From Bacteroidales bacterium (lineage in GTDB: Bacteria; Bacteroidota; Bacteroidia; Bacteroidales; GCA-2748055): 52,651 nt of DNA. The notes under the pieces were generated by a model. That model made no database searches. It worked only from the letters and a program-made list of their open reading frames with translations, and was not told where the DNA came from. The stretch covers positions 1-52,651 of the forward strand of contig JAIOZM010000020.1 in the NCBI GenBank assembly GCA_021740585.1. Direction: 5' to 3'. Made by a program: the position numbers and the translations under genes. Each line of letters opens with the position of its first letter. Position 1 is the stretch's first letter. Below, piece after piece: positions 9,826 to 18,368 of this stretch.

Positions 9826-10539
9826 TCACTCCCCCTTCTGATTCGAATCCACCACCAACTTATATCCCTTCCCGTGCACATTAATTATCTGCACTCTGGG
9901 ATCTTCCTTAAAGTATTTCCTCAACTTGGTAATATACACATCCATACTTCTGGCATTGAAGTAGTTATCGTCTATCCAGATGGCTTTAAGGGCAAAGTTT
10001 CTTTCCAGAACCCGATTCATATTGATGCACAGAAGTTTAAGCAGATCGGTTTCCTTGGTGGTAAGTTTTTGATTGAAGTCACCGCATATTAAACTTTGTT
10101 TCTGGGTATCGAACTTAAAGGCTCCAATTTCATAAGTATTGTCTTTGGTTTCCACCCCACCCTTAATTCTTCTCATTATGGCTTCAATTCGAAAAATCAG
10201 CTCCTCCATACTAAAGGGCTTGGTGATGTAATCGTCTGCTCCGATCCCAAAGCCCTCCAAAACATCTTCCTTCATCGATTTTGCGGTAAGAAATACGATT
10301 GGGATATCTCTGTTAAGCATTCTGATCTCCGTAGCAAGAGTAAATCCGTCTTTTACCGGCATCATAACGTCGAGAATGCAAATATCATAATGATTTCTTT
10401 CAAAGGCTTTAAAGGCTTTTTCTCCATTACTCAACCAATCGGCCTCATAATTTCTTGCATGAAGGTACTCCTGCAATAAGGATCCGAGATTCTCATCATC
10501 TTCAGCAAGTAATATTCTGGTTTTCAGGTTTTTTTCCAT
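9826..10539 (-). CDS. OmpR/PhoB-type response regulator (RprY-like)
   Basis: A 237-residue two-domain regulator. The receiver has the acidic pair ED in LLAEDDEN, phospho-acceptor Asp57 (CILDVMMP), Thr85 (FLTAKS) and Lys107 (DDYITKPFS). The C-terminal OmpR winged helix ends with TKLRKYFKEDPRVQIINVHGKGYKL. It takes phosphate from the histidine kinase encoded 53 bases upstream on the same strand and regulates transcription. Kinase-then-regulator order and family type resemble the RprX/RprY pair of Bacteroides, but orthology is not proven. Confidence 0.93.
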   Translation of the reverse strand: MEKNLKTRILLAEDDENLGSLLQEYLHARNYEADWLSNGEKAFKAFERNHYDICILDVMMPVKDGFTLATEIRMLNRDIPIVFLTAKSMKEDVLEGFGIGADDYITKPFSMEELIFRIEAIMRRIKGGVETKDNTYEIGAFKFDTQKQSLICGDFNQKLTTKETDLLKLLCINMNRVLERNFALKAIWIDDNYFNARSMDVYITKLRKYFKEDPRVQIINVHGKGYKLVVDSNQKGE

Positions 10540-10592
10540 AATAATATTTTTTAAAGGTTTTAGAGCCTTCTATTTTTCACAGCATCATTTAA

Positions 10593-12179
10593 CTATGCTT
10601 CGATTGGTATAATAATATCAAACTCTGTACCTTTTTTTAATCCGCTTCTTATTTGTATGGTTCCATTATGAATTTCCACTACCTTTTTAACATAGCTCAA
10701 GCCCAGTCCAAAACCCTTAACATTGTGCACATTACCTGTTGAAACACGGTAAAACTTTTCAAAAATTCTTTTTTGATTTTCTTTACTAATACCTATTCCA
10801 TTATCTATAACGGTAATTACTATTTTATCTTTTGAATTTCTTGTTTTTAATTTAATTTCAGGTATCTCGGTACAGTATTTCAGCGCATTATCGAGTAAAT
10901 TTGAAATAACATTGGTAAAATGCACCTCATCGACTCTAACTGTTGATATTTGTGCTGACGGGAGCCAATCAATATTACCGCCTCTTTTCTTCACCTGTAA
11001 TTCAAAATTCTGAAGAGCGGAAGAAATCAATTCGTGAATGTCTAATACTTTAAGTTTCAGCTCTATTTTGGTCTGATCGAATACAGCCATTTGCAGTACT
11101 TTTTCAACCTGTACCCCCAGCCGTTTACTTTCGGTATCAATAATTTTTGAAATGTGACTATAGTTTTTGTTAGCTGCCGGAATACTATTGTCGTTTAACA
11201 TTTGTGATGCCAGCGATATGGTTGAAATAGGTGTTTTTAGCTCGTGAGTCATATTATTTACAAAATCATTTTTTATTTCAGACAGGCGTTTCTGCCTGAA
11301 AATGATCCACAGAGTAAATACAAAAATGGCTATTATAATAAAGGTAAGTCCTACAGAAGTTATTCCCATATAACCAATCGACTTAATAATAAAATTCCTC
11401 TGTCCGGGGAAATAAACCCTCAGAAAATTTCCCTGATTCCAAATATCTTCCTGAAACAATGGAACCGAATAAAGTTTTGAGTTCTTATCCGGATTAAAGT
11501 TTTCAGAGGATAAAATTCGCTTGGCGTTTCTATCAAAAACAACATATTCATAAGGCAGATTTAAACCTAAACCTGCCAATTGATTCTGAATAAGATTTTC
11601 CAAATCCCCGGGTGCTATCCTTTCCTGAATACTGCGATTAGGTCGCATCATTTTAGTAACTACCTGATCGATAAGTGTCTTCTTTGAAACAATTTTTTGG
11701 CGAACCAGATCAGGATCGGGAAGTTTTATTACATCATTCGGTTTTTCCTTCCAAATACTATCTTTCCCATCTTCATGTATCATTATAGTAAAAAGACTAT
11801 CCTCGCTAATCTTAATTTCCACTCGGCTTTCTGCAGGTATTTCGCCCATATCCAATGAGCGTAATTCATTATAGCCCTGAAACATGTATTTGGACTGGCC
11901 ATGGACAATATGCTCAGATTCAATTGTAAAATTCATACTGAAACCGGTGCTGCTGCTGTCAGGGAATTCTCCGGGCAGGAAATGATTATAAATCATGTTG
12001 GTTGCCTCCCTCCTGTCGATTACATAACTTACATTGTATAAGGCACGATTAACGAGTTGGCTAAACTGTTCCTCTTTAATTTCAACTGCATTCCTTATCC
12101 AGTAAGACTGCACAATAATCAGTCCCGACATAATAACAGCCATAAAAAAGGCCAACAACCAAAGGAATTTCTTGCTCAT
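10593..12179 (-). CDS. Sensor histidine kinase (RprX-like)
   Basis: A 528-residue inner-membrane kinase if started at ATG 12179. A 17-residue upstream extension is possible, but a promoter-like TATATTTG sits inside it. Transmembrane helix 1 is near residues 4-25, followed by a ~240-residue periplasmic sensor region and helix 2 near 272-294. Then come HisKA with His312 in MTHELKTP and a complete HATPase with NLLDNALKY, DNGIGIS, FEKFYR and GFGLGLSYVKK. It phosphorylates the downstream OmpR-type regulator. The sensor domain resembles no family I can name. It diverges from an exported acidic repeat protein that is a natural candidate for target or modulator. Confidence 0.93.
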   Translation of the reverse strand: MSKKFLWLLAFFMAVIMSGLIIVQSYWIRNAVEIKEEQFSQLVNRALYNVSYVIDRREATNMIYNHFLPGEFPDSSSTGFSMNFTIESEHIVHGQSKYMFQGYNELRSLDMGEIPAESRVEIKISEDSLFTIMIHEDGKDSIWKEKPNDVIKLPDPDLVRQKIVSKKTLIDQVVTKMMRPNRSIQERIAPGDLENLIQNQLAGLGLNLPYEYVVFDRNAKRILSSENFNPDKNSKLYSVPLFQEDIWNQGNFLRVYFPGQRNFIIKSIGYMGITSVGLTFIIIAIFVFTLWIIFRQKRLSEIKNDFVNNMTHELKTPISTISLASQMLNDNSIPAANKNYSHISKIIDTESKRLGVQVEKVLQMAVFDQTKIELKLKVLDIHELISSALQNFELQVKKRGGNIDWLPSAQISTVRVDEVHFTNVISNLLDNALKYCTEIPEIKLKTRNSKDKIVITVIDNGIGISKENQKRIFEKFYRVSTGNVHNVKGFGLGLSYVKKVVEIHNGTIQIRSGLKKGTEFDIIIPIEA

Positions 12180-12186
12180 TATGATG

Positions 12187-12194
12187 CAAATATA
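12187..12194 (-). promoter_or_regulatory. -7 element of the histidine kinase, implying a near-leaderless mRNA
   Basis: TATATTTG on the minus strand is a perfect TAnnTTTG and ends 7 bases before the ATG at 12179. Transcription would therefore start at or next to the start codon. I found no good -33 TTTG at the usual spacing. Confidence 0.5.
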
Positions 12195-12270
12195 ATACGC
12201 TATTAGTTGGATTCGGTCCAGGTTTAACAATCTTTAACATTCATTAAATTTACTTAATCAAAAAAGACCG

Positions 12271-12278
12271 TAGTTTTG
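12271..12278 (+). promoter_or_regulatory. Candidate -7 promoter element of the acidic repeat protein gene
   Basis: TAGTTTTG, a perfect TAnnTTTG, lies 22 bases before the ATG at 12301. It shares a 120-base intergenic region with the divergent kinase promoter. Confidence 0.5.
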
Positions 12279-12300
12279 TACAATACCAAAATCAAAAAAT

Positions 12301-13275
12301 ATGAAATCAATTATGCTTTCTGCGTTTGCTCTTCTGGTTGCATTCACATTAAATGCACAGGACGAGAAAAAATCTGAAATCCATGTTACCATTCAAAAAG
12401 ATGGTAAAACTCTAAAAGATACTGTTTATATGGTAGAGGATGAAAAAAGTGTTGAGCATGCTTCTAAAATTCTTGACATGACATTCGGCGATCCAAAGGA
12501 AGGTGAAAAACATAAAGTAATGACTTTTATTTCAGAGGATGGTAAAACCTATGAATTTCAAACAGGAGATTCAGAAGCTAAATATATTCATAAAATGCAT
12601 TCAGGGAATAAATCGAAAGGTGAAGAACATGAAATGATTATGGAAATGATTCATGAAAGTGATGATGATGCTCATGTTTTCGTTACCACAGAGGAAGATG
12701 AAGACGGAGAGACCACAGTAATTGTGAAAAAAATCAAGATGGGCAAAGAGGGAGATATTCACAAAATGATGTCGGAAGAAGGTATGAGTGAGGAAGAGCA
12801 CGAAATGATTAAAAAAATGATTCATGATATAGATTCTGATGATGATTCACAGGTTTTTGTTACCAAAGAAAAAGGCGAAAATGGAGAGACAAAGCTTACC
12901 GTGAAGAAAATAAAGATATGTGATGATGGAGAAGAATCCATTCAACATAAAGAAGAGAATGTTATTATTATGAAAGCAGGTGAAAAAGGCGAATTGAAAA
13001 AGTTTCAACACAATGGTGAGGAACCGGTTTGGATTGAAAAAGATGGAGCCAAAATATTAATTATTGATTCTGATGATGGCATGAAGAAAAAAATAATGGT
13101 TGTTACCGATTCTGATTCCGACCAGAAATTTACAACTGAAGATGGGGAAACCATAATAATTAAGACCACAAAAGATGGGGAAAATGAAAAAGAAGTAAAT
13201 GTTGAGGTGATCGTAGATGAGGATAAGGCAGCAGTTGTGAATGAAAAGAAAAAAGATAAGAAAGCAAAAAAATAA
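12301..13275 (+). CDS. Exported, highly acidic protein with an internal duplication
   Basis: A 324-residue protein with a signal peptide (residues 1-20, cleavage after LNAQ) and no membrane anchor. It is extremely rich in Asp, Glu and Lys. Two ~41-44-residue repeats, at about 107-147 and 163-206, share EEHEMI, MIH, a DDD cluster, VFVT, GET and VKKIK. Short beta-like EDGKT and DGEN turns recur in the rest, and the C-terminus is Lys-rich (KKKDKKAKK). I do not recognise a characterised family; His/Met-plus-acidic composition could suit cation binding. It diverges from the two-component system across 120 bases and ends before a strong terminator. Confidence 0.8.
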   Translation: MKSIMLSAFALLVAFTLNAQDEKKSEIHVTIQKDGKTLKDTVYMVEDEKSVEHASKILDMTFGDPKEGEKHKVMTFISEDGKTYEFQTGDSEAKYIHKMHSGNKSKGEEHEMIMEMIHESDDDAHVFVTTEEDEDGETTVIVKKIKMGKEGDIHKMMSEEGMSEEEHEMIKKMIHDIDSDDDSQVFVTKEKGENGETKLTVKKIKICDDGEESIQHKEENVIIMKAGEKGELKKFQHNGEEPVWIEKDGAKILIIDSDDGMKKKIMVVTDSDSDQKFTTEDGETIIIKTTKDGENEKEVNVEVIVDEDKAAVVNEKKKDKKAKK

Positions 13276-13367
13276 CAGACTCAGAACCTGTATCTGAGCA
13301 AAGACATTACCGGGCGTATGAGCTTAGTAATTTTTTCATAGACCAGCAATTAGGGCTTAATTAGCCA

Positions 13368-13402
13368 GGGGGCGGCAGAGTAAAATTTGCCGCCCCCTTT
13401 TT
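13368..13402 (+). terminator. Strong rho-independent terminator
   Basis: A perfect 10-base GC-rich stem, GGGGGCGGCA at 13368-13377 with TGCCGCCCCC at 13388-13397, has a 10-base loop and is followed by TTTTT. It ends the acidic-protein transcript. Confidence 0.92.
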
Positions 13403-13435
13403 GTATGATTCAAAGAAATGCTTTAGCTTGCACTC

Positions 13436-14677
13436 ATGCTAAAGCAATATTATAAAATTCTGGGTGTTTCTCCGAATGTTAATGAAGAAGACCTGAAAAA
13501 AGCATATAGAAAGCTCGCATTAAAATTTCATCCCGACGTAAATCCGGCTCCGGATGCTCATCAGCAATTTCTCGCAATTTGCGAGGCCTACGAAGTGATT
13601 TTAGCAGAAATTAAATCGGAAACCATTATTAGTATTTCAGTTAAGGATATTCAAAAGGAAGATCTAATAAATGCAGAACAGATTTTTAGAGAGGCGAGAG
13701 AAAGGGCAGCGGCAAGAGCCAGAATGAAGTACGAAAAAATGAAGGCTGAAAAAGAATTTTTCCAGAATAATGATTTTTTTATTCTACTCAGATATATTGG
13801 AAATTACCTGGCTGTTGCATTGACACTCCTTTTGCTGTTGGGACCCGTTTATATAGCCATTAAACAGGATCCTTCGGTAATAGTTATTTCTATCTTTTTA
13901 TGGATAATGGGATATATATTATTAAGCCATATTTACTCCAGAAGAAAAACCTGGTTTCGGCCTGGAAAAATAGATACTACATGGAAGGACATAATTAATT
14001 TTTTCAAAATAGAAATCATTGAAAATCCCGTTGACAATTGCTTTTACACCAAAAATAAAGAGGCAAATTCCACCCCATTTCGATTTACCTTGTTTAAAGT
14101 AAAAGATGTTAAATTAAAGAACTATGGCGGGGCTATGCATGCGGCGAGCTTCAAGCGAAAATACAAAGATGTTTTTATACCAAGGAGTTCCAAGGCGGGA
14201 CGAATGCATTTTGTCCTTTCCTTTTTCAAACCATTAGCTTTTGTTTCAGGATTGTTATTGCTGCCCGTAGCAAGTTTCCCTTGGAGGTTCCTGCTATCTT
14301 ATTTTCTGGCTTTATTTCTGGCAAGGATCATTTTGTTCCTCGGGCATACTAAAGGGAAGAGTGAATTTTTAGTAACCCCATTTATGCTCATAAAACTTAG
14401 CATCTGGATACTAATAATTATTTCTCAAACAACTCTTTATCAAGGACTTGTCTTGTTTACTTCAATCAGATTATACGCCTTTCTCGTTGTCCTTTTGTTA
14501 TTTCTTGATATGATTTTAGATCTGGTTTTAAGTCAATTTTCCTTCTACCGGAAAATGCAGTCCCCAGTATTTAAACAGCCAAAAAAAGTTCAGAATTTAT
14601 TTGGTGAAGGTTACCAGAATTACCTTGATATTCCTATTTGGTCGAGCTTATACCCCTTCTTTCGCGCCTTGATATAA
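13436..14677 (+). CDS. Membrane-bound J-domain protein
   Basis: A 413-residue protein. Residues 1-60 form a J domain with HPD at 32-34 (KFHPDVN), the motif that stimulates DnaK ATPase. Residues 75-110 are a charged helix. At least two hydrophobic helices follow near 120-165, a soluble stretch lies near 170-265, and a cluster of hydrophobic helices fills about 270-395. It lacks the Gly/Phe region, zinc centre and client-binding barrels of DnaJ, so it probably recruits DnaK to the membrane for a special client that I cannot name. It converges on the IPExxxVDY gene with a 2-base gap. Confidence 0.85.
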   Translation: MLKQYYKILGVSPNVNEEDLKKAYRKLALKFHPDVNPAPDAHQQFLAICEAYEVILAEIKSETIISISVKDIQKEDLINAEQIFREARERAAARARMKYEKMKAEKEFFQNNDFFILLRYIGNYLAVALTLLLLLGPVYIAIKQDPSVIVISIFLWIMGYILLSHIYSRRKTWFRPGKIDTTWKDIINFFKIEIIENPVDNCFYTKNKEANSTPFRFTLFKVKDVKLKNYGGAMHAASFKRKYKDVFIPRSSKAGRMHFVLSFFKPLAFVSGLLLLPVASFPWRFLLSYFLALFLARIILFLGHTKGKSEFLVTPFMLIKLSIWILIIISQTTLYQGLVLFTSIRLYAFLVVLLLFLDMILDLVLSQFSFYRKMQSPVFKQPKKVQNLFGEGYQNYLDIPIWSSLYPFFRALI

Positions 14678-14679
14678 TT

Positions 14680-15105
14680 TTATGCTTCCAGCAAACGCTC
14701 TTTGTCTTTAAGTTTATTAACATCAATGATAAAACAGGACTGGACGGTTTCCAGATTCTGAAGTTTCATTTGAAGGATTTTATCATAGCCTTCGTAATAG
14801 TCGCCCTTTATTACCATAAGAAAATCGATGTTCCTTATTTCCTCCAGGAGTATACCCTGATCTGACTTATTTACAAGTAGCCTGTGGTCTATGTATTGAC
14901 TGGCATTTCTGTAAATAAATGACGGAAACCCAATCTCCAGTTTGTTTTTCTTATTGAATATTTTATAATCGTCCTCTCGTATGAAATCGAAACTTAGACT
15001 ATTATTAATATCCCATACCAATTTATAATCCTTCTCGTAAGACAAAATAGCCAGTAAAAGAAAGTTGAAATCAGGTATATAATCGAGTTTAAGCTTCTTA
15101 ATCAT
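14680..15105 (-). CDS. IPExxxVDY-family protein
   Basis: A 141-residue protein. The N-terminal KKLKLDY and the block SYEKDYKLVWDINNSL match the small Bacteroidota family named for the motif IPExxxVDY. The motif itself appears here in degenerate form as LLEEIRNIDFLMVIKG near residues 82-97. The family is typically encoded beside rnc, as here (rnc ends 138 bases upstream on the same strand). Function is unknown. The unusual 90-base leader is listed separately. Confidence 0.7.
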   Translation of the reverse strand: MIKKLKLDYIPDFNFLLLAILSYEKDYKLVWDINNSLSFDFIREDDYKIFNKKNKLEIGFPSFIYRNASQYIDHRLLVNKSDQGILLEEIRNIDFLMVIKGDYYEGYDKILQMKLQNLETVQSCFIIDVNKLKDKERLLEA

Positions 15106-15209
15106 TTTAGAAAACGAAATTATGTTCTGAAACCAAAAGGTATACTTCGATCCTTAGACCATCTCAGGGGGCTGAAGTTCAAGGACCACCCTGTTAAACT
15201 ACAAATGTA
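15106..15209 (-). promoter_or_regulatory. Promoter and structured leader of the IPExxxVDY gene
   Basis: On the minus strand TACATTTG (15202-15209) is a perfect -7 element. It would start a leader of about 90 bases before ATG 15105. The leader can form GGTCCTT with AAGGATC (one G-T pair) enclosing a small TTCAG-CCCC-CTGAG hairpin. It is not a tRNA by inspection. Confidence 0.45.
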
Positions 15210-15242
15210 AAGGAAAAAAGGGAATTTAATCCCAATGAAGGC

Positions 15243-16019
15243 TTAGGCTAATAACTTTTCGAGGGACATTTTTGAGGCTTTTTGCTCTGCTTCCTTTTTT
15301 GAATTACCTGTTCCTCTTCCGATTTCAGCATTCGAAAGCAAAATATGACAGACAAAATGAGGGTGTTTAATTTGAGAATTCACACCGACTTTAGATTCAA
15401 AAATAATTTCTTGCTTTTCTTTCTGAGCCCATTCTATAAGCCGGCTTTTATAATCGCTATCGATTTGCTTCAGCTTTTCAATATTTACATATTTATCGAT
15501 AATTCTTTCAATAAACTTATAGGTACATTGATACCCTCTATCGAGGTAAATGGCACCAATCATAGCTTCAAATGCATTTCCATAAAGGTGCTTGGAATCT
15601 TTTGCAACACTACTCTGACTAATCACAAGTTGTTTAAAACCAATGTGGTATGCTAAAAGATTAAGATGTTTCCTTTTCACCATCTTAGATCTCATTTTTG
15701 TAAGAAAACCTTCATCATTTTCAGGAAACCGTCTGAATAAATAATCAGCAATAACCGCATCCAGAATAGCATCTCCAAGAAATTCAAGCCTTTCATTATT
15801 TACCACCTCACCGTCGGGCAAAGTGACTGAAGATGACTTATGAATAAAGGCAATTTCGTATAGCGCTACTCTTGAAGGGATGAAACCAAGAATCGGATAT
15901 AATTTATTAACTAATTCCTTGTTTTTACTGAATAGCAATAAAACAGGACGTATAATTAATCTGAACAAATTATTTAAACTTTTTGAAAATAATTGATGTG
16001 TTATGTCCTCCAAAGCCAA
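15243..16019 (-). CDS. rnc: Ribonuclease III
   Basis: A 258-residue double-strand RNA endonuclease that processes rRNA and mRNA. The catalytic signature ERLEFLGDA is at residues 77-85, a second acidic site (GNAFEAMIGAIYLD) lies near 146-159, and a C-terminal dsRNA-binding domain spans about 185-257 with KKEAEQKASK. With the ATG at 16019 the gene overlaps the fabF 3' end by 50 bases in another frame. A TTG codon at frame residue 18 would nearly remove the overlap, so the true start is uncertain. It ends the acpP-fabF-rnc operon. Confidence 0.94.
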   Translation of the reverse strand: MALEDITHQLFSKSLNNLFRLIIRPVLLLFSKNKELVNKLYPILGFIPSRVALYEIAFIHKSSSVTLPDGEVVNNERLEFLGDAILDAVIADYLFRRFPENDEGFLTKMRSKMVKRKHLNLLAYHIGFKQLVISQSSVAKDSKHLYGNAFEAMIGAIYLDRGYQCTYKFIERIIDKYVNIEKLKQIDSDYKSRLIEWAQKEKQEIIFESKVGVNSQIKHPHFVCHILLSNAEIGRGTGNSKKEAEQKASKMSLEKLLA

Positions 16020-17220
16020 AGGTGTTGCTCAAGGCTGCATTTACCACCCTTTTCTGAGCTTTATTTGGAGTTAGATTTAGTTTTGGGTCAATAAGCGGAT
16101 CAACATTATCAAGATGTGCTGTTGGGGGAACAATATCGTGCAATGTAGACAGCAGAGATGCAATTGCCTCCACCGCACCTGCAGCACCAAGCAAATGACC
16201 TGTCATTGATTTGGTTGCACTAATGTTCATTGAGTAAACGTGTTCGCCAAATACATCTTTAACAGCGAGAGTCTCCGGAACATCTCCCACCGGGGTAGAG
16301 GTACCATGCACATTAACATAATCGATATCCTCCGGATTCATTCCGGCATCCTTCAGAGCGCGTGTCATCGCCAATTTTGCTCCTAATCCATCAGGATGCG
16401 GAGCGGTAAGATGGTAGGCATCGGCCGACATACCTCCTCCGGCCACTTCACCATATATTTTTGCTCCTCTGGCTATGGCATGCTCATATTCTTCAAGAAT
16501 GAGGGCTCCCGCACCTTCTCCCATTACAAAACCATCACGATTTGCATCGAATGGTCTGGAAGCGGTTTTAAAGTTTTCATTATTTGAGGAGATTGCCTGC
16601 ATACTGCTAAATCCACCAAGACCGGTTTCATTAACAGAAGCTTCAGATCCTCCGGCAACAATAACATTGCACTTCCCTAAGCGAATAAGGTTAAAGGCGT
16701 CTATTAATGCATTTGTGGAAGAGGCACAAGCAGAAACAGTACCATAATTTGGTCCTCTGAAGCCATATTTTATTGAGATGTGGCCTGCAGCAATATCTGA
16801 AATCATTTTAGGAATAAAAAAAGGGCTAAAGCGAGGGATATAACCTCCTTCACAATAGCTCTTCATTTCTTCCGTAAAGGTTTCAATTCCACCTATACCT
16901 GAAGCCCAGATTACACCGACTTCGTCGGTATCAATTTCCTCGAGCTTCATGCCACTATCTTTAATTGCCTCGTCCACTGCAACAAGGGCAAATTGCGCAT
17001 AAGGGTCCAGTTTTCTGGCAGCCTTTCGATCAAAATAATCGTTAGGATCGAAATTCTTTACCTCACAGGCAAATTTTGTTTTAAATTTTTCAGTATCAAA
17101 TCGGGTTATTAAAGCAGAACCACTAACTCCATCAATAAGATTTGTCCAAAAATCGTGAACATTATTACCGATGGGAGTCAGAGCACCTAAACCGGTAACT
17201 ACAACCCTTTTAAATTCCAT
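15970..17220 (-). CDS. fabF: Beta-ketoacyl-ACP synthase II
   Basis: A 416-residue condensing enzyme of fatty-acid synthesis. Visible are the N-terminal RVVVTGLGALTPIGN, the catalytic Cys in SACASS near residue 163, His in HGTSTPVGD near 304, and Lys-His in TKSMTGHLLGAAG near 335-347. The C-terminus ends NTFGFGGHNTS, the usual FabF end. It elongates acyl chains carried by the ACP encoded 23 bases upstream. Length and all catalytic residues are normal. Confidence 0.97.
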   Translation of the reverse strand: MEFKRVVVTGLGALTPIGNNVHDFWTNLIDGVSGSALITRFDTEKFKTKFACEVKNFDPNDYFDRKAARKLDPYAQFALVAVDEAIKDSGMKLEEIDTDEVGVIWASGIGGIETFTEEMKSYCEGGYIPRFSPFFIPKMISDIAAGHISIKYGFRGPNYGTVSACASSTNALIDAFNLIRLGKCNVIVAGGSEASVNETGLGGFSSMQAISSNNENFKTASRPFDANRDGFVMGEGAGALILEEYEHAIARGAKIYGEVAGGGMSADAYHLTAPHPDGLGAKLAMTRALKDAGMNPEDIDYVNVHGTSTPVGDVPETLAVKDVFGEHVYSMNISATKSMTGHLLGAAGAVEAIASLLSTLHDIVPPTAHLDNVDPLIDPKLNLTPNKAQKRVVNAALSNTFGFGGHNTSIIFKKFK

Positions 17221-17243
17221 TATACTGAAAAATTAATTACAAA

Positions 17244-17480
17244 TTACTTAGCGTTTTCCTCGATGTACTTGATGGCTTCACCAACAGTGCTGATATTTTC
17301 AGCCTGATCATCAGGAATACCAATGTTAAATTCTTTTTCAAACTCCATAATTAACTCAACTGTGTCGAGAGAGTCAGCTCCAAGATCATTTGTGAAGCTA
17401 GCTTCGGGAGTAACTTCGTTTTCATCAACACCTAATTTATCAACGATAATAGCTTTAACTCTTGATGCGGTATCAGACAT
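17244..17480 (-). CDS. acpP: Acyl carrier protein
   Basis: A 78-residue acidic protein with the phosphopantetheine site [10 protein letters not shown], Ser37 being the attachment residue. It carries acyl intermediates for fabF, encoded directly downstream, and for lipid A and phospholipid synthesis. A well-spaced Bacteroidota promoter lies 44-74 bases upstream. Confidence 0.97.
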   Translation of the reverse strand: MSDTASRVKAIIVDKLGVDENEVTPEASFTNDLGADSLDTVELIMEFEKEFNIGIPDDQAENISTVGEAIKYIEENAK

Positions 17481-17523
17481 TTGTGTAATTTTTAATTAAT
17501 AATAGATTAACTTTTTGATTGTG

Positions 17524-17554
17524 CAAAGAAATGCAATAATCGCATAAAAACAAA
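17524..17554 (-). promoter_or_regulatory. Promoter of acpP-fabF-rnc
   Basis: On the minus strand TTTG (17551-17554), a 19-base spacer and TTTCTTTG (17524-17531) fit the Bacteroidota consensus TTTG-N19-TAnnTTTG apart from one -7 mismatch. Confidence 0.6.
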
Positions 17555-17661
17555 CAAAAAAATATATAAATTGCTTCAAATTTTGCATTTTCTTTTAAAT
17601 CAATCTCACTTTAGCTACTTATCGTTCGAAAAACTGACCATCCTTTCTATCACTTATCTAT

Positions 17662-18231
17662 ATGAATATTAATAAAATAGCAATACTGGCATCGGGTTCA
17701 GGTACCAATGCGGAACGACTTGTTCGATTTTTCAGAGAACAGGAAACAGGAAGGGTCGAGCTCATTCTGTCAAATAATAAAAATGCATTTGTTTTGGAGC
17801 GGGCAAAAAATCTTGGTATAAAATCAGGTTCATTTACAAGGGAAGAATTTAACAGTGAGGGCTTTCTTTATAATTTCAAAAATACAGACCTTATTGTTCT
17901 GGCCGGATTTCTTTGGCTCATTCCTGCCTATCTGGTAAAAGCATTTCCAAACAGAATCGTTAACATACACCCTGCTCTTTTGCCTGCATACGGCGGTAAG
18001 GGTATGTATGGGATGAATGTTCACAAGGCAGTTATTGCTAATGGTGAAAAGCAATCGGGAATAAGTATTCATTATGTAAATGAAAAATACGACGAGGGGA
18101 ATATTATCTTTCAGGCTTCGTGCCCTGTAGAATTAGAGGATACTCCTGAAAGTCTGGCTGAAAAGATCCATGAATTGGAGTATAAGCATTTCCCGGAGGT
18201 GGTTAAGGGGGTTTTGGAGGGGGTGAGATAG
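17662..18231 (+). CDS. purN: Phosphoribosylglycinamide formyltransferase
   Basis: A 189-residue enzyme that transfers a formyl group from 10-formyl-THF to GAR in purine synthesis. GSGTN at residues 12-16 binds the phosphate. Catalytic Asn101 and His103 lie in NIHPALLPAYGG, and Asp144 lies in YDEG. Length is standard. It diverges from acpP with 181 bases between the starts and is followed by a 20-base palindrome, not a T-tailed terminator. Confidence 0.95.
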   Translation: MNINKIAILASGSGTNAERLVRFFREQETGRVELILSNNKNAFVLERAKNLGIKSGSFTREEFNSEGFLYNFKNTDLIVLAGFLWLIPAYLVKAFPNRIVNIHPALLPAYGGKGMYGMNVHKAVIANGEKQSGISIHYVNEKYDEGNIIFQASCPVELEDTPESLAEKIHELEYKHFPEVVKGVLEGVR

Positions 18232-18241
18232 GGCTGGATAT

Positions 18242-18261
18242 GGATGTTGCATGCAACATCC
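18242..18261. repeat. Perfect 20-base palindrome after purN
   Basis: GGATGTTGCA joined to its exact complement TGCAACATCC. There is no T tract after it. A degenerate relative (GGATGTTGTATTTAACATA) occurs near 22731-22749, so this is probably a dispersed palindrome. Confidence 0.6.
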
Positions 18262-18368
18262 GTACAAAATCGAATTGAAAAGATTAAAAATTCAGGAATT
18301 ATTGAAAAATAAAGGTCTCTGAGCTTGCCGAAGGGCCGAAAGATTCCTTGTGAGCCTTCCGGTTAGAC

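Noticed and set aside
15106..15209. A tRNA in the leader of the IPExxxVDY gene
   Set aside because: TTCGATC and TTCAAG strings are present on either strand but no cloverleaf or acceptor stem pairs.
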